From contig JAENRP010000059.1 in NCBI GenBank assembly GCA_024741835.1, positions 62,001 through 126,000 of the forward strand: DNA of 64,000 nt. Reading direction: 5' to 3'. The notes under the pieces were generated by a model. The model was given only the letters and a program-made list of their open reading frames with translations. It did not search any database and was not told the DNA's origin. The stretch is from Diplocarpon mali (lineage: Eukaryota > Ascomycota > Leotiomycetes > Helotiales > Drepanopezizaceae). Within the stretch, counting starts at the first letter, position 1. Every line of letters starts with the position of its first letter. Position numbers and translations under genes: made by a program. Shown here in pieces: positions 11,830 through 24,062 of this stretch.

Positions 11830-14800
11830 CTATGCTACGACCTTCCGCAGCGGCTTGATCGAGAACAAATCCGCCACCTGGTAGAAGATCTCCTCCATGG
11901 GCGGCAGCGCAAACGCAGGGCCGATGTTAAAGATCTCCGCTAGTTTCTGCTGCGCCACGACGGGCGCCTCGTTGCCGTCGTCTCCATCCTCGAGGTCTAA
12001 GGTTGCAACCGGCGAGGGATATTCTTCTGCATCGTCGTCTTCTCTATCGTCAATACTTATGATTTCGTTGGCTGGTTCTTCTGGTGCGTCGAGTTGCAGA
12101 GCGGAGGTGGATTGCGCAAGTGTGGTTACGCCTTGCGTTCCTTTCTTGAGGACGGTGTAGATCTCAGCGGCGGTGTCGAGAACGAGGAAGCCTTCTGTAC
12201 TGATCGCCGGAAGGAGGGCTGTGATGAGGGTTTGGAAGACCTCTTTAAGCTGTGGCTCCCGGGTGTCTTGGTGGAAGACTACTAGTTCAGAATTTGCGGA
12301 ATGGAGAGTTCCAGTTTTACGGATGCAGGGTAGAGAAACAGCGAAGGTACGGCTCTTGGGATCGACCGCAAGGTGTATCATTTCTTGCTTTTGCTTCGTC
12401 GCAAGAGATTTCGTGGCTTCGCTGGCTGTGATGATGAGTCTGGCTTCTTCAGAGACAAGATCGAATACGATAAGCTTGTCTGAAAGCGTGATCAGATCCT
12501 GACCGAGGAAATCCATGCCGATAATCTCGTGCTCAAACAGACCGGTTTGCGACAACCGGATAGCGCCAGTATCTGGCTCCAGGAAATGCACAAGTCCGTT
12601 GTTGCGATTGCAGGCGGCAGCAAGAATCGACCCGTCTTCAGAGAAAGCTACACACCCACTAGGTGTAGACACGTCGAGTCCGTCCAGGAGATCTACTTTG
12701 CCGAGTGAAACCGCAAGCTCGCAGCTCCAGCTTCTCAGAGGCTTGTCGTCTTTCCCGCGAACAATAACCCCGTCTCTTTTGCGTGTTTTCGTAGTCCATG
12801 TCCGGACATATCCATCCTCTCCAATCGTAGAGAAGCGCGAAGAGCTTGGGTCCACAGCAAGATCCATAACCCTCCCAGCATCACCAAGATCTATGCCATT
12901 GGAATGTGGAGAGTCAATCCGGGTCACGAGCTCCCAAGTGTCACCTTCCTTGTTCCACTGCCAGAACTTGAGGAAGACTTCCCGCTTCCGCTGGCGCTCA
13001 AAGAGCTTCTTATCTTGTCGCTTCGACAACTGCGAGTCGCGTGGAGGCGGTGTCCATTCGTCAATGGTGGCAAGCCATTCTCCATCGTGTGAGATTTTCA
13101 TGTGAATGACCCTCGGCTCGGTTATTCGTTGGATACCCGGAGCCGCGTTGACACTTGTAATGTTGGTCCTCGCCAGAGCTTGCCGGGAGAGGCTGTGGCC
13201 GGTCCCCAGATCCAGAGTCTGCAAAAAAGGGTTGCTCAAGATAATGGGCTTCCGAGCACGAACTTCCTGGGTTTGTCCAACACCCAGGAGGAGTCGTGAC
13301 GTGTCGGTAGGCATGATGACAGCTGGAGTCCGTTGTACCAAAGGTTGTTCCCACGTTGCTTCTTCAAGCCTTTCAACTTGAGATTCAATAGATGGCTCAG
13401 ATTCGACTACACTTGCCTGGATCCCAGAAATGTTGACGGTTGGCTTGAGCTCAGATGTAGACAAAACCATGGCAGAGTTGTCCGCGAGCTGAACGGCGTA
13501 TGACGACCCAGTAGGCGAAACGACAACATTTTGGATCGTCGCGGCCATATGAGGCAAGAATTGTGGCTTCCCTGTGTCAAGTTGCCACAGCACAAGAACA
13601 GTCTCTGTACCGCCAGAGATTATATAGTTGCCTTGTCACGTTAGCACGGGTATCCTTCCTGAATAATCAGCCGCATACCATCTCGAGACCATTTAATCGT
13701 ATGCACCACTTGTCGGTGCCAGTGCATCTTTCGTGGTGCAAGACTTACGCCTGACAATGTTCCCTCTACAAGGAACAGCTTTGCCAATAGATCATTATGT
13801 AGATACACAACACCCCTGACATCTCCGACCACCAGATCTAGAACAGGAACGTTCTTGTCCTTCTTCTTGATACCCTCCATTGCCGGCCTGTTGGTGACTC
13901 GAACATCCAATGACTTTATGGCATCGGTGGACTCGAATACCCGGAATTCGTATTTGATCTTATCGATGGTGTCGTACTCGGTTGATCGGAGTCGGCCCAC
14001 AAGAATCTTGTTGCCAGATGCTGCTACCACGATAGATCCTTCTCTTGCAGTTTTCAGGAAATTGATTCGCTGGTAAGATGTATAGATGGTCCTGGCGACC
14101 GTCTTGATATCGCTATCGGGAGGGGCCAGTTCATTCGCCGTAATCCGAAAGCCGCCGTCTTTCCGTGACTCGGTTGTGAACGCTACATCTCGTCTCCGGC
14201 CTGCTGACTCCATAGAAGCTACAGTCATATGAATACATCCGGTGGAGGAGATTCCCCAGTATTGCTCTGCTCCAGCACCAGATGTCCAGTCTATGCTGTA
14301 GATGGAACCATCTGAGCAGGCAACCCATAATAAGTTGGCCTCGGTTGGCGATAGACAGAAAGCGATGATTCGCGGAGGGGGAGAGGCCTCTTTGTTGATA
14401 TTCAACTTGATCGATCGGGCGAGCAACGAATTTGCGGTTGAGTAGATCTGAATTGCTCCCAGGTGCGCAACAATAATGAACCTTTGAGGATCAGCAACAG
14501 TCCATAAGCAGGACCAGGAAATTTGAAACTCACTTCTCATCTTCGGTGAAGACAGGATCGGCATTGACCATACGACCCCCAATTGGCGCAGACAACTTCC
14601 ATGGTTCCCGGCCAGTCTTTGGGATTGTCTTGGAAACTTGGCGGGAATACTCCTGTTTCTTTTCCTTCTTGACTTGAGGTTCCTGCTTCTGCTTAGTTGA
14701 GCTCTTCCCTCCAGATGCTTTCCTCCTCTTCTTTACTGCTCCGCCGACCCCATTGTCCGCCGACCCCACTCCCGCCACATCATTATATTTGAGTATTTCC

Positions 14801-15042
14801 AATGATGGCGAGTTCCTATTTGCTCTTTTGGTGTCATCGTTGGCAACCTCAATCTTGACTGATCCCTTTGCTTGCGTACTTGGTGGGTTAAAAGCTGCCT
14901 CCCAACTTGCGTTACGAATTGTACTTCGTCGCGGGGTCTCTGATTTTGTTTTCACAGACTTGGTTCGCTTTGGCGTATCCAGCATTTCCATTGGAGCTCT
15001 CTTGCGCTTCAATAATGAAGCCATGTTGTTGGCAGAGTCCAT
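11830..15042 (-). CDS. NAN1: WD40 protein of the small-subunit processome (NAN1/UTP17, WDR75-like)
   Basis: Three exons, 15042-14534, 14481-13679 and 13631-11830, with introns of 52 and 47 nt, give 1037 aa. Residues 1-150 are basic and disordered, with nuclear-localisation-like KKRRKAS and KKEKK runs. The WD40 part starts at GGRMVNADPVFTEDEKFIIVA, the usual opening of this family, and includes the diagnostic join HTIKWSRDGNYIISGGTETVLVLWQ, which is created by removing intron 2. The C-terminal ~100 residues are acidic. In yeast, Nan1/Utp17 is a t-UTP subunit of the U3 snoRNP that supports rDNA transcription and 18S pre-rRNA processing in the nucleolus. It is longer than the yeast protein (about 900 aa), mainly through the N-terminal tail. 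The gene is divergent from RPB10. Confidence 0.88.
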
Positions 15043-15258
15043 CTATGGATAGTGCTTTGGCGATGGGAATTATGGAATTTTTGTCTTGAGCGGCCGAAAA
15101 TTGTCACCGGTGGATCCTCGGCTAGGTGCTATCTTAGCGCGCTTTGAAATATTTTGAACTTGACTTTGCGTCTGAAGCGCAAGATTGCTAGCCGACTCGC
15201 GCTTCGAAAACCAAACTTGCAAGTATCTGGAAGCTAAATCTAGAAGAAGGTATTCACT
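15043..15258. promoter_or_regulatory. Shared divergent promoter of NAN1 and RPB10
   Basis: The two start codons are only 216 bases apart and point away from each other, so both promoters must lie here. A GCGATGGG and a nearby GGAATTTTTG sit about 60 bases upstream of the NAN1 start; they are close to, but not identical with, the PAC (GCGATGAG) and RRPE (AAAATTT) elements of yeast ribosome-biogenesis promoters. That match is suggestive only. Confidence 0.5.
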
Positions 15259-15669
15259 ATGATCATTCCAGTACGATGCTTCTCCTGCGGGAAGGCAAGT
15301 TTTCCCTAATCACCTTGCGCCAACCTTTCTAACCAAGCGACAGGTGGTTGGAGATCTTTGGGAGCGATATCTAAAGCTTATTGACAATGGAACTCAAGAT
15401 GGGTCAGCTCCAGCCCCTCCGTTGGAAACTGCAGCTCTCTGACGACGTGTACAGAGAGGCTATGGATCAGCTAGGATGCAAACGCTATTGCTGCCGAAGG
15501 ATGATCATGACCCACGTAGACCTCATTGAGAAGCTCCTCAAGTACGTCCATTGCACGACCAGACACAGCCCACCCATCCTACCATGCGCACATTATTCGT
15601 TTGTATCTGACTACTTGTGACAGATACAACCCTGCGGATCGAGACACAAAGAAGGCAGCGATGCAATAG
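15259..15669 (+). CDS. RPB10: RNA polymerases I, II and III common subunit RPABC5 (Rpb10)
   Basis: Four exons, 15259-15294, 15344-15402, 15455-15541 and 15624-15669, give 75 aa. The spliced protein starts [22 protein letters not shown] and contains the two halves of the Rpb10 zinc site, CFSC and CKRYCC, followed by [19 protein letters not shown]. This is one of the most conserved proteins of the eukaryotic transcription machinery and structurally supports the assembly of all three nuclear RNA polymerases. Length is slightly above the yeast 70 aa through a short C-terminal extension. The first intron appears to use a GC donor (AAG|GCAAGT) and a CAG acceptor: only this choice restores the invariant Gly-Lys-Val-Val. 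The other introns are GT-AG. Confidence 0.95.
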
Positions 15670-17744
15670 ATGAGCTTTGGCGTGGCGGGGCGGCGGCACA
15701 GGCGTTGAGATGGAGTGCAAGACTTGCAGTGGTTACCATGCATACATGGCGCATTTGATGGCGTTCAGGGTTTAGGAGACACGTGGCATGTGTTCCTGGA
15801 AGCAGATTGATTCCCAATATCAGACAAGTTCTACCCGTCTCCAACAAAGAGACAGGTAATCCGCATTACCATAGCCGATGCCTGGCATACCTTGAGCGCC
15901 ATTGCTCCTATGAGAAAAGGCCCTTCCCTCGCATGGACGACGCACGAACTCTGTGCCGTCGCTGTATACCCGCCAGCCGCCGCACTCATACTCGACAGCT
16001 GGTTGCACCCGCAGTCAGAATGCCAACTTGGGCGCCTATGCAAGCGCAAGTGCGTGTGTAGCGGCGCAGACGCCTGAGGGTTGTCGAAGCGGAAGAGATG
16101 TGGAGGCGCCTCTTCACATGTCGGATGCTTTCCTACGCCTGTTCAGAATGCCTTCGGTATATCTAGAGCGTGTTGGTTCTCGCGGAGTCAGACGGGCGAG
16201 TTCCAAAGGGAAAGCCAGCCAGCCCCTGAACTTCTCGTATCGAGGGATGCGTTGGGACATTTTCCTCGCCAAGCAGGCGGGTCTGAGTGCTGTTGATAAA
16301 TATGGGAGGTTTCTCTCGACTCGTCACCCAAGACGTAAATTCATGACGGGGTCGCTTCACAAGCAGAATAACCATGGCTTGCTGCTGGTGGCCCTCGCCT
16401 CAGGTGCGTTTGCTTGGAAGTGTAAGAGTCACCGGCCTGCTGAAGCGCGGCTGGAATTCGTAGATCTTGCTGCCAGCCGAGCTCCACCGGGCCTACGTCC
16501 ATATCAGCGGGGGCGAGGCACGGCTTTGCTGGTTCAGAAAAAGAACCGTCGTACTGTCGTCGGTGCACATTCTGTGCTGTATGGGAATATCGACAGCTGG
16601 TTTCGCACCCAGAGATCTACGAGCGGGCCCTCTCGCTGTCGCACCTCGCATCCACAGGTCGGGGAGAACGCGAGGAGGCGCATGCAGTTCGCTCTCCCAT
16701 ACACTTCGCCCATGGATACGGACGGTGTGAAGTCCCACGCGCGACCCGTCGCGCACGCGTTGTTGATCTGTGTATGCCAATGCCCATCAACGTGACCAGG
16801 GCAGGCTGTTGTTGATGTAGCGAGGCTACGCATCTCGGTGATGTCGAGGTTCGTTCGATTTGTCGAGCCGACCGCACCGACTGCACCTAAGCGCCGACAA
16901 TCCTGTCGCTCACACCTTGCAACCCGCGATCAGGAGGGGCTCTTGGTCAAGAGTTGCGCATCTCGCGGGCTGATTCATTGGTTGTGGCTCAAGGTGCAGC
17001 CAGCTCCAACTGCATAGCTTACCGACCTGGCTTACCATGTATACACAGTCTCACTGTGGTTCTGAAGGTATGCCGCATCGAGGCCAAAGTGCAGCGGGCC
17101 GGCCAGTGACTCGCCCTCGTCGGACCTTTTTATAGAAATTCGCTTGCTCAGTTGGCATCTCCCTCACCTTGCCTCCAGCCGCGATACGGCTCTCCAGTTC
17201 TATCTTTGCTCTTCTTGACCCTCCCCCCCCCGAGCTGACGGACCGATCTCAATTCTGGCTGTGGCGACCCCTCCTCCCCCCAGGCCAAGGCAAGCCAAGC
17301 CAACGTCTTCTCCCCTCGCTGGTAGAGTCAGAAACGCGGCACAGCTGCGCAGCAGTATCTCCAACTCACCGGACGACCGATTATCGTGCTGTATATCATC
17401 ATACATACATGCACTCGGAACCTCTGCGACATGCGCCTCCGTCAACATACCTTCGGCGCCTTTGTCAATTGCCTCTAGCTGCCCTGTTGCCGACCCCGCC
17501 GCTCCCTACTCATTGCCCTGCCTAGACAGAGTCCACTCTCCAGCTTCAGATCCCCCGAGAGCTTCGTTCTGTTCGGCTTCGACCGTCCGACAGCATTTTT
17601 CGAGCCCTGCTTTGTCTGCGCTCCACCGGCTGTTCGTGTCCACCTGCGCCAGGTCACCGCTGCTATTGCCTGTCGTTCACAACCCAGCCCCGAGGACCGA
17701 TCCCAAGGCCTCGCGGGATTTGTGCTAGGGGCCTTGCGCCAACA
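15670..17744. other. Intergenic DNA and pyrimidine-rich leader
   Basis: From 15.7 to 17.1 kb the DNA is relatively GC-rich but shows no recognisable protein, although one frame stays open for 280 codons; its composition (Arg/Ser/Cys-rich, no pattern) fits chance in GC-rich DNA. From about 17130 (a TTTTTATAG TATA-like sequence) to 17744 the plus strand is strongly C/T-rich, which is typical of a long fungal 5' leader and fits the gene that starts at 17745. Confidence 0.5.
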
Positions 17745-20163
17745 ATGGCATTAGAAAGTCTCTTGGTCTCGTCGTCTCACGGAATTATCTTGTCGGCCTT
17801 GTCTCCTGTAACCGACTTCTCCCTGTCCCCAAATTCGCCTGCCATGAACAACTCTCCGCGTTATCCGTCACTGTGAGCAAGCCGCCAATTATCAGATTCT
17901 CCTAGCATGCTAACGGAGATAGGTCGGCGCGCAGCTCCCAGGACTCGTCCCAACTCCGACCGAACTCGGTAGACGGCCACTCTACAAATGGACTGCAGAT
18001 TTCTAGTCCAAGTGAGATGGTAGGGCCATCACCCGTTACCTCGAACGGGACAGAGACCACAGAGATTGAGGACGAAGTAGCAGACGAGGTGCAGGCGCGG
18101 GAAACCCGACCCTCACCACCCAGACTCGCTGGATCTGGAGATTCGCAGGCTACGGTAGGTGCGACTATCTAGATGAGCCTGCATATCTGACGTGTTTTTA
18201 GTTGAAGAGAATCAGCACAGATTTACCTGATCATGTCAGATCCTCGCTCGAAGACGAATCTGTCTCGGTCATACACGCGCCGCAGGGGTATGGTAAATTT
18301 GTAGGTTGGCTGAGGATGCTGGCTCGCCTTGTACTGATCGCTTCAGGCCATGCCTGACAACCTGCCCATCCAAGGGCCACGACCAGCCGACAGATCTACT
18401 CCTACTCCGTATCAACAAGCAGAGAGTGTTCCATCCAACATCCGGATAGACCTGAAAGTCTCAAAGGACAAGGTACTTGGTGCAGTCCCATAGGTTGCTA
18501 GACCAGCACTGACTGGACTCAGAGTGGACAACCAAGCCCGATCTCACCACCACCAATATCAACGGATGTGACGCCTGCTCAGTATGGACTAGAAGACGCC
18601 ACGCCTCGGGCCCAGACTCGGCAAGAGGTGGAAGCTCTCGCTAGCGATCTTGCATCGGCTCGGTCCAGCAGTAGCCAAAGCCTCGAAGGTTTGCCCCCAT
18701 CTGGCCTTGGAAGCAATCCGCATTTCTCATGTTTCGTAGGGATTCCTGAAGAACAGCGCTATGTCGAGGAAGACGAGTTCGACGCTCGGACCGTTCACAA
18801 CTCCGATGAAGAAGTGCAGGCTCTGAAGACTGCTCTGAATGAGTGTTGGACGTTGTGCAATACCCTTGCAAGCCTCAGCTCCATTCACCGAGAGAGAATA
18901 TTTAGCTACTCTGGGACTGGGGACACCCACGAAACCGCCTGGAAGTGCTGCTGGAAGCTCTGCCAGAAGCTCTATGATAGCCGAGACGAGAACCACGAAT
19001 TCCACGTGAGGCCGACTCTGGATTTGTGCAGGGACTTCTGCCAAGCTCTGTTTGATGTTCGGCAACGGAAGGACGAGATCGCCGATTCTGTGTTGCGCGT
19101 CAGCTTCGAGTTAAATAACCACCTCTACAACACCCACGACCGGAACCTCCCAGAGGCCTTTACAGAGCGCACGCTGGATTTCTACATCACACTCTGCCAC
19201 AGGCTAATGAAACAACGAAATGAACTTGCTGAAGAGACAGATGCTCTTCTTCGCGCGTGTTGGGGCTTAGCCGAGATGCTGTTCAGCCTCCGCCAAAATA
19301 AGCGAGAAAGCAAAGCACCCGATGAGGAGCTTCTCGGATCAGCGGTACAAGCATGCTGGGAGCTATGCGACCTCTTCCGAGAAGGGTGGACACAGGTTCG
19401 ACCGGAGAGAGGGACGCCAAGACCCTCACAGACGACTTTTACCCAAACATCAGATCAAATGAGCCGATCGTCGCATACGAAGAGTAGCAGCTTGCCAAGC
19501 CTGCCTGAAACCCGGGAACACCCCGAGCGTGTTTGTACACCATATCATCCCGAGACCCCGACCACCGAGTTTGAGGATACCCCGATATCGCCTGAACCGA
19601 GTTCACCAAACATCCCCAATATTCTTGTCCTTGGCACCGACGGTAGCCGCTCGGCTAATGCCAGGTGGTCCAGCACCACGTCCACACTCTCGTCCACACT
19701 CTCTACTTACTCTCAAGGAAGTGCCAAATCATCCAGCACTGTCACCACTGCAGCTAATCCTGAGGACGCGAACCTCACTCGTTTGAAAATCCTTATCCTG
19801 AAGGCCGCCATGAACGTCGGCTTTTCTCGCACTATCCCCAGCACATCGAAATCGAACCCCCCCGACCCTCCAGCATTTCAAAAATTTATCAAAGCTCTTC
19901 CCAGCGGCTCCTTTGGCTCTCTACCCGCGCACGCGAAGCTACTTGCAGCATATCGAAATCTCATCCTAAGCGACCCGACCTTCAGAAGCTCAAACGCCTT
20001 GCCTCCCCTGGGGAAGAACGCAAGCGCAATAGACGTAGCAAAGAGTGTTGGCTGGATGATGAAGAGCGGCCAGTATCATTTTCTGAAAGACCTCTTCAAA
20101 TTGGTCTTTGGGTTCCACCTTGACGAGGCGGAGAATAGAAAACATGTCAGCATCACTGTTTGA
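17745..20163 (+). CDS. Conserved-looking fungal protein with seven Cys-Trp helical repeats
   Basis: Five exons, 17745-17872, 17923-18154, 18202-18300, 18347-18472 and 18523-20163, join without frame breaks to 741 aa. An in-frame ATG at 17844 could start a 708-aa form. The first ~280 residues are Ser/Pro-rich and probably disordered. The middle holds seven copies of a short helix pattern, C-W-x-L-C-x-x-L (CWTLC, CWKLC, CRDFC, SFELN, YITLC, CWGLA, CWELC) spaced 25-35 residues apart, so it is probably an alpha-helical repeat fold. A Ser/Thr/Pro linker follows, and the final ~110 residues form a second compact segment (GSFGSLPAHAKLLAAYRNLIL, ending HVSITV). I recognise no enzyme motif and assign no role. 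Confidence 0.8.
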
Positions 20164-22532
20164 ATAATTATGATACCCAACATGGTGGTGGAGGCATCTG
20201 GAGGAAAGACCCAATTGGACATATGTCAACGTGAGGCGCACGTAATCGAAACGGCCTGGGGTAATACATGAATTCGAGGCGGCTGCGTTGTGGCTCGGAG
20301 CACTTTGAAGCATACATTCGTTTTAGACCGTCAAGTCTGGAGAGGGACTGGAAACTGTGTTAGATACCCCTAGGAAGTAAAGCGTCACCAAGGTATCCAC
20401 AAATTTGAACCTTTCTTCATGTATTCATTATCAATCTATCCCAACCGCCTGGTATTGACTAGTATCTACTGTCAAATGACACCTCACGCTGCTTCCGGGC
20501 TCGGCTAAAGCGTACACATATCTAGCTTGCCAGTCTCGAAATGGTGGATGGCCCTCAGGACGGGTATCACTAGGCTCCGACTTGAGGAGCTTGGATTGTC
20601 ATTCTGGGAAATTTTCGAGGGCTTCTGGAATATTGGGATTCTGTGACACGCAAACAGTATTCTCCATGCCCATATTACAATGTTGCTCAGCATCAATGTA
20701 TGAGGTATGACTGCTTATAAGTTGGGTCAGGGGTGGACAATGAGGAGTTGGGACATCTATCTATCTGAATGCCCCGGACCCACGACTCCTAGACGTGCAA
20801 TGTCCGACGGATCCTGGGATATCGAGAGGCTGTGACGCATGCGACATGCAACACGCGACAGTATGCTCTCGTTGGGCGGTCTGATCATGAGAGGCCCGAT
20901 TTGCACGTTGAGGTTTAATCTCATCTCCGCCCTGGCAGCCAGGATTGCATCCGGAACGGAACGAGACACGTGAAGATGATTTCCTTCCATACCGGGCTAG
21001 CTCACACCAGAGTCTGTCGAAGAAGTCCGTGTCATGACTACGCCTTTGTTTTATATCTTCTCCATCCTCACCCTCGTCCTCGTCCTCATCACTTTCCTGC
21101 CCAACCAAGACCAACCATCCCTCCCTTCTTCTCCCTGACACCCCTCCTCCATCTCCATCTCCATCTCGCAAACCACCTTCCTCCTCTCCTCGCCAGTGTC
21201 GTACCGAATACCAGAATCTCCACGGTCCCCCAAACAATCCCAGGACGTCGACGCAGCGGCGCAGTCTGCAGCGAGAGCGCGGGCGGGTGGTGGGGCGAGG
21301 TCTCCAGAGAGTCTGATTATGGGGTCGCGGACGCGGGTTGGTGATGCGAGGCAAGCTGGAAGGGGGGCGAGGACGATGGGGAGGTGCATGTTACCGTTGG
21401 TAGTGATGATTGTGGTGGGGATATCGAGAGGGCTCGGGGATCAGTGGTGCAGGACGAGATAGAGGATGCAGATGTTGGAACGAGAGCTGTGTTGGCCTCT
21501 TGTCATATGATAACAGGGCGAAGGAGCCCCTGGAGGTTGCTATCGCTGTGGAGAGGGTACAGGAAGTATGCCGTGTACAATATCCCACCCGGCCTCGTGA
21601 GCGTGACCTTGAGGCCAATGCTCGAGTGACAAGCTAGCATATCTTGAAAGCCAGCGGCAGAGACCAGCACATCGCAAAACACCTCATCGGCAAGCAAAAG
21701 AACGCGCATATATCAGAGACCAAGTCTCATACCGGCCACCAGACGATCCGTGTCTCTTCGTGCGTCTGGGAACAGAAAATAAACAAGAACCAAGATAGCG
21801 CCGCGGAATTGAGAACAGTCTCGAGCACCGAGCCAGCTCCGGGGCTTGGATTACCTTGACCTTTCTCAGCTGTCGCCTGGATCAAGCGGCTGTGTATTCC
21901 CTGAAACGTAGACCTTTGTTTGGATGGCGGTTGTTCTCGCTTCGAACCTAGAAAGGGGTTCGCCAAACCCCCCCCGGGGAAACCAAACACCTCCCCTGAT
22001 CTTCTGCAGACTGGATGAAATCCAGATAAGATAAATCATCCCTTACCTTTACCCGACCTCCACAGATCCCGCGGCTGCGCCCTTGCGAGGCCCAAGCATT
22101 CCCCGCCGGGATCGATTACATAAGGCATGACCACGACATCCATGACCGACCAAAGGATTGTTGCATGTCGCGGTTGTCGCGTTGCGTCAGCAACCTTGTC
22201 TTTCAATCGCCGAGCGCTGCATCGTGAGGCGAGGCTTGCTATCTCTCTTTTTTGGGGGGGGGGCGAGATGAGATAGGAGCTTATTTTGAGGACGTGGCTA
22301 CTCTTGGGAATTGAGACCGTTTGATGATGCCGCCGGGCAGACCTGAATACTAGAGTAGCGACTGATTATACGAGTGGCAATTATCCTTCCCGATTGTCTA
22401 GGTAGGTAAGTGCAACCATCACTTTATATACACAACAGAGCAAACGCGAGGCGAATAGATGCCAAATTGCAAATATTATTTTGATATATCTATTTTTGGG
22501 CATGTCATGACCAGATCTTATCGGACTAAGCA
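20164..22532. other. Intergenic DNA, nothing firm
   Basis: Contains overlapping chance frames on both strands in a CT/GA-rich patch (21.05-21.2 kb). One short plus-strand frame at 21034 would encode a 34-residue hydrophobic peptide, but nothing else supports it. A CTAGGTAGGTAAG motif occurs at 22398 and a G-run near 22255. No gene, RNA or repeat family recognised. Confidence 0.45.
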
Positions 22533-23427
22533 CTACTCTTCTTCTTCTTCGCTCTCCTCTTGATCCTCCATGACCACCTTCTCAATCAGCGCCAGCGTAG
22601 CCCTCAACGGTAACCCCACAACGTTATCCCAGCTCCCCTCAATCCTCTCCACCAACAGACTCCCAATCCCCTGGATACCATACCCACCGGCCTTGTCCAC
22701 GCCTTCCCGCGTGCGGACATACGCCTCGATCAATTGATCGCTCACTTCCTTCGCAAACACTACCTTCGTCTCCTCCACCGTCGTCTCAAGATTATACCCC
22801 GGGTCCCTCGCGTCCTCTCTTGGCGCTAAGACCGCCACCGCTGTGAACACCTTATGCACTCGCTGGTCCCGCAGTAATTTGAGCATGAAGATGTGGTCTT
22901 TCTCGTTGCGAGGCTTCTCGAGGATCCTCCCGGATCCAGTGACGATGACGGTGTCGGCGGCTATGACGAGAGATGGGTCGGGGATGGACGCGAGGGAATT
23001 GTCGATGGCGAGGCTGTAGACGTCGAGGCACTTTTGTACCGCTGTTGCGAGCACGTATTCGAATGGGGGCTGGCTTTTGGAGAGATCCTCGGGTTTGGTG
23101 GAGGGGAGGATTTCTAGATTCGTGAGGCCGATCTGTTGGACATTGCTTAGCCTTCTTTCCGTCCCTTTCCTCTCGCCAAGTCAGGGGAGAGCGAAGTACG
23201 TTGGAGAGGATTTGTTTCCGCCTTGGACTCGCAGATGCAAGAATCATCCTTTTGCCTCGCAATTGTGTCAGGACTGGTATATCGAGAGGAAACGGGCCGC
23301 GCGGTGTAGGTTTTCCCCCTGGCGGAGGACCGCTTCTCGTGGGTAGAGCGCCATGTTGAGCCGCTGCCGCGTCGTAAGAGGGCGTTTCGTCGTCGCCAGC
23401 TGGTAACTTGATCTTGCCTTCTGCCAT
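22533..23427 (-). CDS. Maf-like nucleoside triphosphate pyrophosphatase
   Basis: Two exons, 23427-23200 and 23132-22533, joined across a 67-nt intron, give 275 aa. After a ~55-residue Pro/Gly-rich N-terminal extension, the Maf/HAM1-like fold starts at LRGKRMILASASPRRKQIL, the family's nucleotide-binding loop, with SASPRR at 65-70. VIAADTVIV carries the family's catalytic aspartate, and KAGGYGIQGIGSLLVERIEG with SWDNVVGLP is the closing signature. Bacterial and eukaryotic Maf proteins hydrolyse non-canonical or modified nucleoside triphosphates to monophosphates. A Glu-rich tail ends the protein. An in-frame ATG at 23520 would add 31 residues; I chose 23427 because the upstream part looks like leader. 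It is divergent from the bHLH gene. Confidence 0.9.
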
Positions 23428-23681
23428 TTTGAACTTCCGTTGTCGTTGAGCTCGCGCTTCGAGGCTAGGATATATGTTGTGGCTTGACAAGGCTGAGCTT
23501 TTGGCGGGTCTAGGCTTCAACGGGCCTGGCGCTGGCTAGAGCATGTGATAGTGCGGAGTGATCCACCCTAAAGTCAACACGGCAACCTACGGCAACTGCA
23601 AATCACGGGTGTGCGATGTGAACCTCTCCAGACACTTGTCGAGCGAGCGCACGACCCGAGCATCCTGTACCGGAAGAGCAG
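23428..23681. promoter_or_regulatory. Divergent promoter between Maf-like and bHLH genes
   Basis: A 254-base gap separates two start codons facing away from each other. Part of it may be coding if the Maf-like protein starts at 23520. No specific element was identified. Confidence 0.45.
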
Positions 23682-24062
23682 ATGTCTACGCCTCCGCGTG
23701 AGGGCGAGGGCCCGGCGAACGGGCTGGACGAGAAGCCCAGGTTGTCTGAGCACGAGAAGAAGGCGAACCATATTGCTTCTGGTGAGCTACAGCCTCTAAC
23801 ACGCTGGCATTCACAAAAGCCTGGAGAGTCAGGGGCAGAAACTGACTGGAAGCCAGAACAGAAGCGCAGACAAGCTATCCGCGAAGGCTTCGATCGACTG
23901 ACAGAATTGGTACCGGGGCTAGAAGGGCTGGGAAGGAGTGAGAGTGTGGTCCTGAAGAAGACAGTTGACTATATGCGTGCGCAGTTGGTGGAGAGGCAGA
24001 GGCTCATAGGGAGGATTGAGGAGATGGGCGGGCAGGTCGAAGATGAGAAGCGGAGAACGTAG
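23682..24062 (+). CDS. Small bHLH transcription factor, INO4-like
   Basis: Two exons, 23682-23781 and 23857-24062, across a 75-nt intron, give 101 aa. Splicing creates the basic region KKANHIASEQKRRQAIREGF, with the His30/Glu34/Arg38 triad that reads E-box DNA (CANNTG) in this family. Helix 1 (FDRLTELVPGL), a loop and helix 2 (ESVVLKKTVDYMRAQL) follow, then a short Lys/Glu-rich coiled-coil end. The protein is essentially only a bHLH domain, like yeast Ino4, which pairs with Ino2 to activate phospholipid synthesis genes. In filamentous fungi such short bHLH proteins are commonly annotated INO4, but the partner and targets are not shown by the sequence. Confidence 0.85.
   Translation: MSTPPREGEGPANGLDEKPRLSEHEKKANHIASGELQPLTRWHSQKPGESGAETDWKPEQKRRQAIREGFDRLTELVPGLEGLGRSESVVLKKTVDYMRAQLVERQRLIGRIEEMGGQVEDEKRRT

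Noticed and set aside
15953..16795. 280-codon open frame on the plus strand
   Set aside because: GC-rich DNA keeps several frames open here on both strands; the translation is Arg/Ser/Cys-rich without domain, signal peptide or repeat pattern.
20761..21389. Long minus-strand frames and a short hydrophobic plus-strand frame at 21034
   Set aside because: Produced by a CT/GA-biased low-complexity patch; products are Arg/Glu repeats or a 34-residue peptide without support.
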